Origin: Chthonobacter rhizosphaerae
GTDB lineage: Bacteria > Pseudomonadota > Alphaproteobacteria > Rhizobiales > Pleomorphomonadaceae
Reading direction: 5' to 3'
Length of the DNA: 64,000 nt
Assembly: GCF_013839525.1 (NCBI RefSeq)
Contig: NZ_JACDIS010000009.1
Span: 108,957 to 172,956 of the forward strand
Shown here: in pieces, positions 56,048 through 64,000 of the stretch
Layout of the letters: each line of letters starts with the position of its first letter
How positions within the stretch are numbered: the first letter of the stretch is position 1
The notes under the pieces: generated by a model
Database searches by the model: none
What the model was told of the DNA's origin: nothing
What the model saw: the letters and a program-made list of their open reading frames with translations, nothing else
Position numbers and translations under genes: made by a program

Positions 56048-59000
56048 CTACTGGCGGAACAGCTGCTGCACGCCCTGTTCGAGGAGCTGCTGGAGCGGGT
56101 CCTGCGGCGGAGGCTGGTCGACCGGACCGGGCGGCGGCGGATAGGCCTCCGCCGAGGGCGGCTCCATGGGCGGGGGTGGCTCCGTGGGCGCGGGTTCGGC
56201 GCCGGCCGGAACCGGGTCCGCCGGGGGTGGAGTTTGCCGCTCCGCCGGCTGGCCGGCGGAATCGGGCTTCGGGCGCGGAACGCCGAGCACGCCGCCGATG
56301 AGGTCCTTCAGCGCGTCTTCCGTACCCGGCGGTGCGCCCTCGGGAGCGAGAACCGCCCCGATGCCGGGCGCCAGTTCCTCGACCACGCGCCCCACGTCGT
56401 CGCCCTCCAGCTTGCCGAGCCGGGAGAAGGCGCCGCCGAGCGCGCGCAGCTTGCGGTAGGCGGCCTCCGGGTTCTCCAGGATGCCCGAGATGTCCGGGTA
56501 GATGCGCGGCGCCTCCCAAGGGCCTTCCAGGATGATGGGGACCTCGAAGGTCATGTCCTCGCCGGAGCCGGCGGTCAGCGTGGGGACGAAGCGGTAGCCG
56601 ATCTGGCGCGCCGGCATGTCGACCACGCCCGCGCCGGTGGCCCGGACCAAGGGCCCTTCCAGCGCGAGGTCGTCGTTCCGCATGATGCCGCGCTCGATCC
56701 GGGCCGTGCCGGTCAGGCCGTAGAAGGGCGTTGTCGCACCCTCGGACTGGCCGAGGCCGGTCACCACCGCGACGGCCGCCGAGCGCAGGAGGGCGGCGGC
56801 GTCGATGCCGCGAAGCGCTCCGTCGCGGAAGGCGAACGCGAGGGAGCCGTCGAGCGCCTGGACGAGGGCGCGTTCGGACCCGCCGGCCGCCTGGAGCTCG
56901 ACGTTCAGATCCGCCTTGCCCTCGATCCGCGTGAAGCCGGTGGCGCCGGCGAGGAAGGGCAGGGCGTCCACCGCCTTCAGGCCGAAGCGCGTGACGATGC
57001 CCGGCACCTGGCCGGACGCATCCACCGTGACGGCGCCGGAGCCGGTGCCGCCGTAGAGGCTGAACTCCGGCAGGTCCACCTGGAGGCGGCCGGCCTCGTT
57101 GCGGATCGACACGTCCGCCGGACCGGTCTCGGCGCCCCCGAAGGCCACGCGGCTGGCCCGGACGGACACGTCGGCGTCGAACCCGCGAAGGCCGGAGAGG
57201 TCGAGCGGCTCGTCGCTCCAGCCGCGCCGCTCGTCGGCGGCGGTTCGGGACGCATCGCGCGGCGCGCCGGCGCCGCTGGCCCCGCCGATGAGAGCGCCAA
57301 GGTTGATCGTGTCGCCGGCGAGACGGGCGACGATCCGGGGCTTGCCGGCGAGGTCCACCGACGCGTTCCCGACGAGGCGAGTATCGGCGAGCGTGAACTC
57401 GGCGTCGCCGAAGCGCACGCCGGCCGGGTCGACGTCGATCCGGCCGAAGATGGAGACCGGCCCGGCCGGCATGCGCTCCACCGGGCGGTCGAGAACGGCG
57501 AGCGCCGCCGCGAAGGACGGCGCGTCGATGCCGATCCCGCCGGCCGCGGCGGATCGGGCCGGGTCGACCGTGCCGTCGAACGACAGGGAGAGGCGCTCCG
57601 ACCGCGCCGCCGCCGTGAGGGCGAACGGGCGGCTGGCGGCGGCGGCGCGGGCGTCGGCGGTGACGTCGAGACGGAAGGGCTCGCCCCGGAAGGCGGCCGT
57701 CCCGGCGAGCGCGATCGGCTCCGACAGGGAGCGGACGGTGACGTCGAGAGCCACCCCGGTGAGGCGGTCGGCCGACGGATCGCCGAAGGCGTCCGCGAGG
57801 CCGATGCCGGTGATGGTGCCGTCGCGGAGCTTCACGGTGCCGGCGGCGCCGAGGCTCGCCAGCATCTGGTCGGAAGACGCGCCCGCCGCCGCGAAGGCCA
57901 TGTCGGCGGAGAGCCGGCCACGGACGGGCAGGGGCTCTGCCAGGAGGCCCGAGAGGGCCGAGGCGGCGAAGCCCTCGGCCGTGACGCGGCCGTCCAGGCG
58001 GACGCCCGCCGCGTCGGGCTTTGCGGTGAGACGCAGGCCGGCGGTGCCGTCGAGCACCTTCACCGGTTCCAGGGAGGCCGTGATGGCGCCGTTCTCGGCG
58101 ACGCCGACCAGCCGCACGGAGCGGATCGGCCCGGTTTCGGCGAACGCCGCGCCGGCGAGTTCGCCGATCCTGAGGTCGAGGCCGACGTCGAGGCCGGCGA
58201 TCGGCGCGAGGTCCAGGCCGCCGCCCGGGCCGTCGGCGGTGCCGGCCGAGGCGGGCGACTCGTCGGACGTGTCGGGAGCGGCGGCGAGCGCGTCGAGGTC
58301 CAGCCGGTCGAGCGCCATGCGGAGGTCCACGCGCGGGCGGTCGGCTTCCAGCGAGAGGGCCGCCTCGCCGGCGCCGGTGGCCTGGTCGGCGACGAAGCTG
58401 ACCTCGGTCAGCTCGACCCGCGCGCCGCCCGCGGCGAGGTGGCCGGCCGCCTGCACCGCCCGGACCGGAAGCGGGCCGACGCCGAGCGGGGCGGCGAACC
58501 GGGCGACATCGTCCGCCACCAGGTCGAAGCGGCCGTCGAAGGCGGAGCGCGCCAGGCGGCCCTCCACGGAGAGGCGCCCGCCGTCCGCCGCAAGCGCGAG
58601 CGCGAGATCGGACGCGCCGTCCGTCGCGAGGGCGCCGGGTTCCGCGACGGTGGCGGAGACGGTCCAGTCCGCGCCGCGCGCGGTCAACCGACCGGTCAGG
58701 GCGAGCGGCCGGGCGAGGTCGACGAGGCCGGTCTCGGCGTCGATGCCGGTGACGGCCTCGGTCGCGCCGGTGCGCTCGTCGGCATAGGCGATCGACCCGT
58801 CGGTGATGGTGATCCGCTCGATGCTCCAGGCGAGGCCGTCGCCGGAGGACGAACCGACGGAGGGCGCGTCGCCGGACGGGGCGGCACCCTCGGAGGGTGC
58901 GGGAGGGGCGTCGCCGGACCAGTTCGGCCGGCCGTCGGCGCCGGTGTGGAGGAGGACGCGCGGCCCGCCGAGCCCGAGGGCGGTGACGGCCACGCGGCCG

Positions 59001-59284
59001 TCGAGGAGGGCGGTGAGGTCCAGGCCGAGGCGGACATCGCGCGCCGCCACGAAGGGCGTCCGGTCGCCGCGGGACAGGCGCACGTCCTTTGCCGCAAGGG
59101 CGAGCGAGGGCAGGAGGCTGACCGAGACGTCGCCGCCAATGGCGAGCCGGAGGCCGGTGCCGTCCTCCACCGCCGTGATGATGCGGTCGCGGATCCAGTC
59201 GCTGCGGACGAGGAACGGGACGGCCGCCGCCGCGAGGACGACGAGGAGGCAGAGGGCGAAGCCCCCGGCGATCAGGCGTTTCAT
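56048..59284 (-). CDS. AsmA family protein
   Basis: A 1078-residue envelope protein. One N-terminal helix (residues about 4-25, IAGGFALCLLVVLAAAAVPF) anchors it, then the AsmA N domain (IRDRIITAVEDGTGLRLAIGGDVSVS), a very long beta-rich periplasmic region and an AsmA C domain (FALKAVDALPFLAGA-like FGLKAVDALPFLAGATGFTR; AFRDGALRGIDAAALLRSA; GIMRNDDLALEGPLVRATGAGVVDM). The last ~75 residues are Pro-rich and end QGVQQLFRQ. Such proteins are thought to move phospholipids between membranes. Convergent with selO. Confidence 0.9.
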   Translation of the reverse strand: MKRLIAGGFALCLLVVLAAAAVPFLVRSDWIRDRIITAVEDGTGLRLAIGGDVSVSLLPSLALAAKDVRLSRGDRTPFVAARDVRLGLDLTALLDGRVAVTALGLGGPRVLLHTGADGRPNWSGDAPPAPSEGAAPSGDAPSVGSSSGDGLAWSIERITITDGSIAYADERTGATEAVTGIDAETGLVDLARPLALTGRLTARGADWTVSATVAEPGALATDGASDLALALAADGGRLSVEGRLARSAFDGRFDLVADDVARFAAPLGVGPLPVRAVQAAGHLAAGGARVELTEVSFVADQATGAGEAALSLEADRPRVDLRMALDRLDLDALAAAPDTSDESPASAGTADGPGGGLDLAPIAGLDVGLDLRIGELAGAAFAETGPIRSVRLVGVAENGAITASLEPVKVLDGTAGLRLTAKPDAAGVRLDGRVTAEGFAASALSGLLAEPLPVRGRLSADMAFAAAGASSDQMLASLGAAGTVKLRDGTITGIGLADAFGDPSADRLTGVALDVTVRSLSEPIALAGTAAFRGEPFRLDVTADARAAAASRPFALTAAARSERLSLSFDGTVDPARSAAAGGIGIDAPSFAAALAVLDRPVERMPAGPVSIFGRIDVDPAGVRFGDAEFTLADTRLVGNASVDLAGKPRIVARLAGDTINLGALIGGASGAGAPRDASRTAADERRGWSDEPLDLSGLRGFDADVSVRASRVAFGGAETGPADVSIRNEAGRLQVDLPEFSLYGGTGSGAVTVDASGQVPGIVTRFGLKAVDALPFLAGATGFTRIEGKADLNVELQAAGGSERALVQALDGSLAFAFRDGALRGIDAAALLRSAAVAVVTGLGQSEGATTPFYGLTGTARIERGIMRNDDLALEGPLVRATGAGVVDMPARQIGYRFVPTLTAGSGEDMTFEVPIILEGPWEAPRIYPDISGILENPEAAYRKLRALGGAFSRLGKLEGDDVGRVVEELAPGIGAVLAPEGAPPGTEDALKDLIGGVLGVPRPKPDSAGQPAERQTPPPADPVPAGAEPAPTEPPPPMEPPSAEAYPPPPGPVDQPPPQDPLQQLLEQGVQQLFRQ

Positions 59285-59493
59285 GGGCGGCGGCTCCCCT
59301 CGGCGGCCGGGTCGAATCACCGGGGGAGTATGCCGATTTGGGCGGCAAACGCTGAACACACCTTCAGCAGTCTTGGGTCTGGCGACGGGCCGCGCATCCT
59401 GGTTCAATCGGGAGTGATCCCGAAATGACACAGGACCCGCGGTGGCGTCGCGTCCGCGCGCCGTGGTTCCGCCGGCCCCGACCGAGGAGACCC

Positions 59494-60213
59494 ATGCTTA
59501 GCCTGACCCCCGACCTGGTGGCGCTCGTCCACCGCGTGGTGGACGATCCCGGCCCGACGCCCGGCTTCGTGCCGATGACCGACGACGACTACCGGGAGCT
59601 CGCCGAGCGCCTGCTGGCCGACCTGCCCGCCGGCAGCGCGCCGTGGGTGTTCGCCTACGGCTCGCTGATCTGGAAGCCGGCATTCTCGTCTCCGGAACAC
59701 CGGATCGCGGTCGCGCGCGGCTGGCACCGGTCGTTCGCCCTGAAGCTCAGCCGCTGGCGCGGCACGCCCGAGGCGCCGGGCCTGATGATGGTGCTCGACC
59801 GGGGCGGCAGCTGCCGGGGCCTGATCTACCGCTTTCCGGACGGCGACCCGGTGGAGGCCATGATCGCGCTCCTGAAACGCGAGATGTCGAGCAAGACGAC
59901 CACGAACCGGCCGCGCTGGCTGAAGACCGAGACGGACACCGGGCCGGTGACGGCGCTCGCCTTCACGGCCGACCGGGCGGGCTCTGCCTACGCGGGCCGG
60001 CTGCCGGACCCGGTGGTGGCGGACGTGCTGGCGACGGCCGTCGGCCATGTGGGCTCGTGCGCGGAGTATCTGCACAACACGGTGGTGCACCTGGAGCAGC
60101 ACGACATCCGCGACAGCCGGCTGTGGCGGCTGCAGGCCATGGTGGCGGAGCGGATCCGCACGCGGCAGGCGCGTCCGGCGGCGCTGCCGGGCGTGGGCGA
60201 GCGGAACGGATGA
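59494..60213 (+). CDS. chaC: Gamma-glutamylcyclotransferase (ChaC type)
   Basis: A 239-residue glutathione-specific cyclotransferase. The signature is WVFAYGSLIWKPAF (YGSL loop), ARGWHRSFALKLSRWRGT follows, and the conserved catalytic Glu is in LLKREM. It degrades glutathione to 5-oxoproline and Cys-Gly. I chose ATG 59494 (GAGGAG just upstream); ATG 59425 in the same frame is possible and would add 23 basic residues. Stop codons of this gene and the META gene share the palindrome TGATCA at 60211-60216. Confidence 0.88.
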   Translation: MLSLTPDLVALVHRVVDDPGPTPGFVPMTDDDYRELAERLLADLPAGSAPWVFAYGSLIWKPAFSSPEHRIAVARGWHRSFALKLSRWRGTPEAPGLMMVLDRGGSCRGLIYRFPDGDPVEAMIALLKREMSSKTTTNRPRWLKTETDTGPVTALAFTADRAGSAYAGRLPDPVVADVLATAVGHVGSCAEYLHNTVVHLEQHDIRDSRLWRLQAMVAERIRTRQARPAALPGVGERNG

Positions 60214-60651
60214 TCAGGGGTCGCGGCGGCCGGCGACGGTCTCGGCGCCCGCGGCGTCGGTGAGCGTGACCGTGTCGGCGGTCAGCACGTAGGCGACCGA
60301 GGCGGAGAGGGCGTCGAGGAAAGACGCCTCGGCGGCCGCCATGGCGTCGTCGGCGCAGCGGGCCTGGGTGGCCGACAATGGCATGGTCCAGCCGATCGCG
60401 CCGTTTGCGAGGGTCGCGCCGGCGCCGAAGCTGTTGCAGCCGGTGGTGCCGGAGATCCGGTCGGCCCCTAGGGTGACGCGGATGACCATGCCGGCCGGCA
60501 CCTGCGCGCCGCGCACCGTCGCGACCGTGAAGGTGGCGCCCGTGAAGGTGGCGACCGTGAAGGTGGCGACCGGCGCGGCGGGGACGGGCGAGGCGCCCTC
60601 CACCAGGGCGGCGGCGAGGACGGCGGCGGACAGGATCAGCGTTCGGGTCAT
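60214..60651 (-). CDS. META domain protein, exported
   Basis: A 145-residue protein with signal peptide MTRTLILSAAVLAAALVEG and a META/HslJ domain: ISGTTGCNSFGAGATLANGAIGW and MPLSATQARCADDAM (the pattern is shortened). The N-terminal mature part is a low-complexity TFTVA/TFTGA repeat encoded by a 15-bp repeat. The family is lipoprotein-like and linked with novobiocin or heat resistance in E. coli; function here unknown. Tail-to-tail with chaC. Confidence 0.82.
   Translation of the reverse strand: MTRTLILSAAVLAAALVEGASPVPAAPVATFTVATFTGATFTVATVRGAQVPAGMVIRVTLGADRISGTTGCNSFGAGATLANGAIGWTMPLSATQARCADDAMAAAEASFLDALSASVAYVLTADTVTLTDAAGAETVAGRRDP
60521..60565. repeat. 15-bp tandem repeat, three copies, in the META gene
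   Basis: GCGACCGTGAAGGTG occurs three times in a row (one base differs in the middle copy), encoding the TFTVA-type repeat in frame. Likely variable in copy number. Confidence 0.8.
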
Positions 60652-60854
60652 CGGCGCGTGCTTTCGTGAGGGATCCGTCGTGTGGGCGCATGATCGCGGG
60701 TGTGCGCGCGGCGCCCGCGGGCCGGCGGGCGCGACGCATCCTCCGCCACGGGTCTTGCCCGACCGTTACCGGCGACGGCCCGCGATGGCGGGCGCCCGGG
60801 AGGTCGGATAGCATTTCGCCGATCTGGCACCCGAGTCGCGGAAGGGCGGTTCTC

Positions 60855-61592
60855 ATGGGCTACGGCAACCGGACCCTCCTCGACCTCCTGGCCGAGGCGG
60901 ACGAACTGATCCGCGCGCGCACGCGCATGACCGTCTACGACGGGCCGTTCCGGGGCATGCGCCTGCTCGACGCCGTCTCGTGGGGCGCCGGCGACCTGGG
61001 GCCGAAGCTCCTCGGCACCTACGAGCGGGAGGTGCAGGAGACGATCGCCGACCTCGCGCGCAACCGGTATGACGCGGTGGTCGACATCGGCTGCGCGGAG
61101 GGCTACTTCGCGGTCGGCTGCGCCCGCCTGTTCCCGGACACGCCGGTCCACGGCTACGACACCAACCCGCAGGCGGTGCGGATCCTGGCGCTGGCGGCGG
61201 AGGCCAACGGCGTCGCCGACCGGGTGCACGCCCACGGGCTGTGCGACCCGGCCGAACTGGCGCGGCTCGCCGGCCTGCACCCGCGTCTCCTGGTGATCTC
61301 CGACTGCGAGGGCTACGAGAAGACGCTGTTCACCCACCCACCGACGGTGGAGGCGCTGAAGCACGCGGACCTGATCATCGAGTGCCACGACTTCCTCGAC
61401 CCGACCATCACGGGCAACCTGATGGCGCACCTGCAGTTCACCCACACGCTTTCGGTGCTGACCAGCGGCCCGCGCAACCCGAACGCCTTCCCGTTCCTCG
61501 CCCACGTGTCGGACGGCGTGCGCTGGGCGGCGGTGCAGGAAGGGCGGCCCTGCGCCATGCACTGGCTGGTCTGCCGCGCCCGCCGGCCGTGA
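60855..61592 (+). CDS. SAM-dependent methyltransferase
   Basis: A 245-residue class I methyltransferase. Motif I reads VVDIGCAEGYFAVGCARLFP (about residues 75-94), motif II VHGYDTNPQAVRIL, and a later ISDCEGYEKTLF with acidic EC after; LIIECHDF closes the fold. Substrate unknown; the FkbM-like branch is possible. ATG 60855; the longer frame upstream has no family sequence. It lies alone. Confidence 0.82.
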   Translation: MGYGNRTLLDLLAEADELIRARTRMTVYDGPFRGMRLLDAVSWGAGDLGPKLLGTYEREVQETIADLARNRYDAVVDIGCAEGYFAVGCARLFPDTPVHGYDTNPQAVRILALAAEANGVADRVHAHGLCDPAELARLAGLHPRLLVISDCEGYEKTLFTHPPTVEALKHADLIIECHDFLDPTITGNLMAHLQFTHTLSVLTSGPRNPNAFPFLAHVSDGVRWAAVQEGRPCAMHWLVCRARRP

Positions 61593-61653
61593 GGGCCGGG
61601 CCGGGCGGGGCGGGGCGGGCGCGCCGGGCCGGCCCCGCTCTTGCGGCCGCCGG

Positions 61654-62112
61654 TCACCGCACCGGAATGTCGAAGTGGAGCACGTCCTCGCGCCGGCCGA
61701 GCCTGGTGTAGAGCGCGATGGCCGGATCGTCGCCCGGATCCGCCTGGACGAAGATGACGTGCGCGCCGCACCCGGCGGCGATCGGCTTCAGCGCCTCGAT
61801 CAGCCCCGTCGCGATGCCGGCGCGCCGGACCGGCTCGGCGACGGCGAGGTCGTAGATGTAGACCTCGCTGCGCTCCTGCTCGAACTTGCGCAGCACATAG
61901 GCCGCGAGCCCGCCGAGCACCGCGCCGTCGCGGACGGCCGCGAGCGCGATGAACCCGTCGGAGCCGAGGAGGTCGCGCCTGTAGCCCGCGCCCGGGCGCG
62001 CGCTCCGATAGGCCTCGTCGTCGCCGAAGGCCTCCGCGAAGAGATCGAGAAGCTTGTCGAGGAGGTCGGCGTCGGCCGGGCCGATCCGCTGGATGGTGAC
62101 GCCGGGCGGCAT
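61654..62112 (-). CDS. GNAT acetyltransferase, AAC(3)-I family-like
   Basis: A 152-residue GNAT protein. AVLGGLAAYVLRKFEQERSEVYIYDLAVAE, RRAGIATGLIEALKPIA (acetyl-CoA loop) and VIFVQADPGDDPAIALYTRLG match the AAC(3)-I aminoglycoside acetyltransferase family. AGGAG is 7 bases before ATG 62112. It may be a chromosomal acetyltransferase of other substrates; resistance activity cannot be inferred. Sits 90 bases after tRNA-Thr. Confidence 0.86.
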   Translation of the reverse strand: MPPGVTIQRIGPADADLLDKLLDLFAEAFGDDEAYRSARPGAGYRRDLLGSDGFIALAAVRDGAVLGGLAAYVLRKFEQERSEVYIYDLAVAEPVRRAGIATGLIEALKPIAAGCGAHVIFVQADPGDDPAIALYTRLGRREDVLHFDIPVR

Positions 62113-62201
62113 GGGGGCGCTCCTCGACGGATGGGGCAGGGGCGAGGCGGCCGCTTGGCCCATCGCCGACGGGACCCGGGGGGAGGGCCGGGGCCTGGAG
62201 A

Positions 62202-62276
<75 letters not shown>

Positions 62277-62285
62277 GCCGCCCGT

Positions 62286-62314
62286 GGAATAGCGCGGACG
62301 GCGGGTCGCTGCAA
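62286..62314 (-). promoter_or_regulatory. Putative promoter of tRNA-Thr
   Basis: On the minus strand TTGCAG (62309-62314), 17 bases, then TATTCC (62286-62291). The -10 lies 9 bases before the tRNA 5' end. Moderate match to the sigma-70 consensus. Confidence 0.45.
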
Positions 62315-62347
62315 CATGGGCGTGGCGGGGCGGGGAGGCGGTGGGGG

Positions 62348-63160
62348 TCAGGGGGCGCGGGGGAGGGTGGCGCTGCGGACCACGTAGAGGGCGAGCGCGC
62401 AGGCGTTCGACACGTTGAGGCTCTTGATCTCGCCGGGCATGTCGAGGCGCGCGAGCACGTCGCAGATCTCGCGGGTGCGCTGGCGCAGGCCCTTGCCCTC
62501 GGCGCCGAGCACCAGGCAGACGGGCGCCCGGAGGGGCGTGTCTTCCAGCGCGGCGGGGCCCTCGCTGTCGAGGCCGACGATCTGGAAGCCCTCCGCCTTC
62601 AGCTCCTCCAGGGCGTCGCCGAGGTTGCGCACCTGCATGATGGGCACGAGGTCGAGGGCGCCGGAGGCGGACTTGGCGAGCACGCCCGATTCCGCCGGGC
62701 TGTGGCGGGCGGTCGTCACCACCGCCTGGACGCCGAGGGCGCAGGCGGAGCGCAGAATCGCCCCGACGTTGTGCGGGTCGGTGATCTGGTCGAGGGCGAG
62801 CACGAGCGGCGCGCCGGAAAGGTCCGTGGCTCTCAGGGTCGGCAGGGGATCGACCTCGAGCGCCACGCCCTGGTGCACCGCATCGGAGCCGAGCAGCCGG
62901 TCCAGGCTGTAGGGCGACGCCTCCTCGGCCTCCAGCGGCAGGACGCCGCCGTCGAATCGCTCGGCGAGCCGGGCGAGGGCGTTGCGGGTCGCCATCAGCT
63001 TGCGCGCCTTGCGGCGCGGGTTCTTCAGCGCGAACTCCACCGTGTGGAGGCCGTAGAGGAGAAGGGTGTCGCCGGCTTCGCGCTCCCGCTTCGGGCGGGG
63101 TCGGAAAGGGCGTCCGGCGGGGGCGCGGGCGCCGGGCCCGGAGCGGTGCTTGTCGGTCAT
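62348..63160 (-). CDS. rlmB: 23S rRNA (guanosine-2'-O)-methyltransferase RlmB
   Basis: A 270-residue SpoU-family methyltransferase. Basic N terminus (PRPKRER), then LLYGLHTVEFALKNPRRKARKL and the knotted SPOUT domain: LDQITDPHNVGAILRSACALG, CLVLGAEGKGLRQRTREICD and GEIKSLNVSNACALALYVV. It methylates the ribose of G2251 in 23S rRNA. Position next to tRNA-Tyr, tRNA-Gly and tuf is the usual Rhizobiales order. Confidence 0.95.
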   Translation of the reverse strand: MTDKHRSGPGARAPAGRPFRPRPKREREAGDTLLLYGLHTVEFALKNPRRKARKLMATRNALARLAERFDGGVLPLEAEEASPYSLDRLLGSDAVHQGVALEVDPLPTLRATDLSGAPLVLALDQITDPHNVGAILRSACALGVQAVVTTARHSPAESGVLAKSASGALDLVPIMQVRNLGDALEELKAEGFQIVGLDSEGPAALEDTPLRAPVCLVLGAEGKGLRQRTREICDVLARLDMPGEIKSLNVSNACALALYVVRSATLPRAP

Positions 63161-63344
63161 GGCGCCTTATATCGGGCCGATCGAGGCGGCGAAAGGGCGG
63201 GGCGGCGGTCCGCGGAGAGAGTCGCGCGGCGTTAGGGCGGCGGTGGCGCGGCGGTGGCGCGAGGGGCGCGCGGCGGTTCCGGAGGCGTCCGGGCGGCGTC
63301 CCGCGATCGCCGCCGCGGCTTCAGAACTTCGTTGCGACAGGGCG

Positions 63345-63373
63345 TTGACAAGCCGAATTCGAACGGCCATAAC
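63345..63373 (+). promoter_or_regulatory. Sigma-70 promoter of the tRNA-Tyr / tRNA-Gly / tuf unit
   Basis: TTGACA (63345-63350), a 17-base spacer and CATAAC (63368-63373). A strong match with perfect -35. It lies about 80 bases before tRNA-Tyr. Confidence 0.75.
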
Positions 63374-63454
63374 CCGCCCCGAAATTCACGCCCGCCGGGC
63401 GGCGAGTTTCACTCGACCATCCAGACGCTTGGTCGACTTCGTTGGGTGTCCTTA

Positions 63455-63539
63455 GGAGAGGTGCCCGAGTGGTTAAAGGGGACGGACTGTAAATCCGTTG
63501 GCTCAGCCTACGTTGGTTCGAATCCAACCCTCTCCACCA
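63455..63539 (+). tRNA. tRNA-Tyr (anticodon GTA)
   Basis: An 85-base class II tRNA with encoded CCA. Acceptor arms GGAGAGG and CCTCTCC pair fully; the anticodon loop is CTGTAAA (GTA); a long variable arm follows. Reads both Tyr codons. Confidence 0.96.
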
Positions 63540-63571
63540 CCCGATGAAGGTCGAACGGCAGAGTAAGCGTT

Positions 63572-63645
63572 GCGGGTGTAGCTCAATGGTAGAGCAACAG
63601 CCTTCCAAGCTGATGACGAGGGTTCGATTCCCTTCACCCGCTCCA
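63572..63645 (+). tRNA. tRNA-Gly (anticodon TCC)
   Basis: A 74-base tRNA with encoded CCA. Acceptor arms GCGGGTG and CACCCGC pair fully; the anticodon loop is CTTCCAA (TCC). It lies 32 bases after tRNA-Tyr, most likely in the same transcript with tuf. Confidence 0.96.
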
Positions 63646-63877
63646 GCCGTTTGAAGCGCCCGCGTGGCCGAGCGACAGCCGTCGTGGGAGCTTCGCAGAA
63701 GATCCCAGCGATCGTGAAGAGAAGGTTCGCACCACGGTTCGTGAAACGGTCCGTGGTGTTCGCGCTGTCCGGTGCCGTCGCGGCCCCGGTCGGGGCGGCG
63801 GAATCGGATGACGCGCGTCCGCACAGCGGCAACCGTCGCCCGAGAAACAAGAAGACAGAGACGAGAGAGCGACGTCG

Positions 63878-64000
63878 ATGGCTAAAGAGAAATTCTCGCG
63901 GACGAAGCCGCACTGCAACATCGGGACGATCGGCCACGTCGACCATGGCAAGACGTCGCTGACGGCGGCGATCACCAAGGTGCTGGCGGAGACCGGCGGC
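63878..64000 (+). CDS. tuf: Elongation factor Tu, N-terminal part (3' end outside window)
   Basis: The first 41 residues of EF-Tu: [20 protein letters not shown] then [12 protein letters not shown], with the G1 GHVDHGKT loop. The window ends inside the gene. A 232-base leader separates it from tRNA-Gly; co-transcription with the tRNAs is usual in this group. Confidence 0.97.
   Translation, partial: MAKEKFSRTKPHCNIGTIGHVDHGKTSLTAAITKVLAETGG

Noticed and set aside
55953..59348. Very long open frames in both strands over the AsmA gene (over 1100 codons)
   Set aside because: They are out-of-frame shadows in high-GC DNA; only the minus frame from 59284 has a signal anchor and AsmA motifs.
61654..62112. 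Calling an aminoglycoside resistance gene
   Set aside because: AAC(3)-I-like GNAT proteins are common on chromosomes and substrate cannot be deduced from sequence.

Overview
The window is high-GC DNA from an alphaproteobacterium, most likely a member of the Rhizobiales (Hyphomicrobiales). The strongest clue is the right end, rlmB followed by tRNA-Tyr, tRNA-Gly and tuf, which is a familiar gene order in that group. Rhizobial-type asparaginase, ThuE-type sugar transport, a TIGR03808-type Tat protein and paired intergenic palindromes fit the same assignment. Genus cannot be fixed from sequence reading alone. There are no rRNA operons, CRISPR arrays, insertion sequences or prophage genes. It reads as chromosomal housekeeping and catabolic DNA with a few odd islets.

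Layout. 0-11.8 kb: the 3' end of a chemotaxis receptor, a molybdopterin oxidoreductase, an alpha/beta hydrolase, a DUF1186-YecA-SEC-C fusion, a MacAB-type export operon, an M19 dipeptidase, a DUF2293 protein and an aldo/keto reductase. 11.8-12.5 kb: an AT-richer islet with a 53-codon zinc-finger-like gene. 12.5-21.6 kb: a PfpI protease, then a molybdenum-linked block (HTH-PBP regulator, MoeA-PBP fusion, MoeA-like protein) and the divergent sulfate transport operon Sbp-CysT-CysW-CysA. 21.6-26.4 kb: fumarylpyruvate-hydrolase-like protein, aminotransferase, a degenerate SDR, asparaginase and an isolated beta-carotene ketolase (CrtW). 26.4-36.6 kb: a sugar catabolic locus with a YtfQRT-YjfF-type ABC transporter, an enolase-superfamily dehydratase, an AldA-type aldehyde dehydrogenase, a FadR-type regulator and a GMC oxidoreductase. 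Two matching palindromes in the divergent promoter look like the regulator's operators. 36.6-49.1 kb: a Tat-exported repeat protein, an SRPBCC protein, and an alpha-glucoside/trehalose system (ThuE-like binding protein, two permeases, GH13 glucosidase, ATPase). That system is split by about 4.3 kb carrying an RTX protein, a DUF2141 protein and a LysR regulator. 49.4-64 kb: an acyltransferase, CysD/CysNC sulfate activation, SelO, a large AsmA protein, ChaC-type cyclotransferase, META protein, methyltransferase, AAC(3)-I-like acetyltransferase, tRNA-Thr, rlmB, tRNA-Tyr, tRNA-Gly and the start of tuf.

How genes work together. Sulfate is imported by the 17.5-21.6 kb ABC system and activated to PAPS by CysD/CysNC at 50.5-53.4 kb. 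The molybdenum block may service molybdoenzymes such as the oxidoreductase at the left end. The 26-36 kb locus forms a plausible import and oxidative sugar degradation route under one regulator. No clearly undescribed multi-gene defence or mobile system was found. The best candidates for novelty are the small gene at 12154-12315, the putative two-site regulon at 34 kb, the tail-to-tail PBP-domain pair at 14 kb and the interrupted alpha-glucoside operon.
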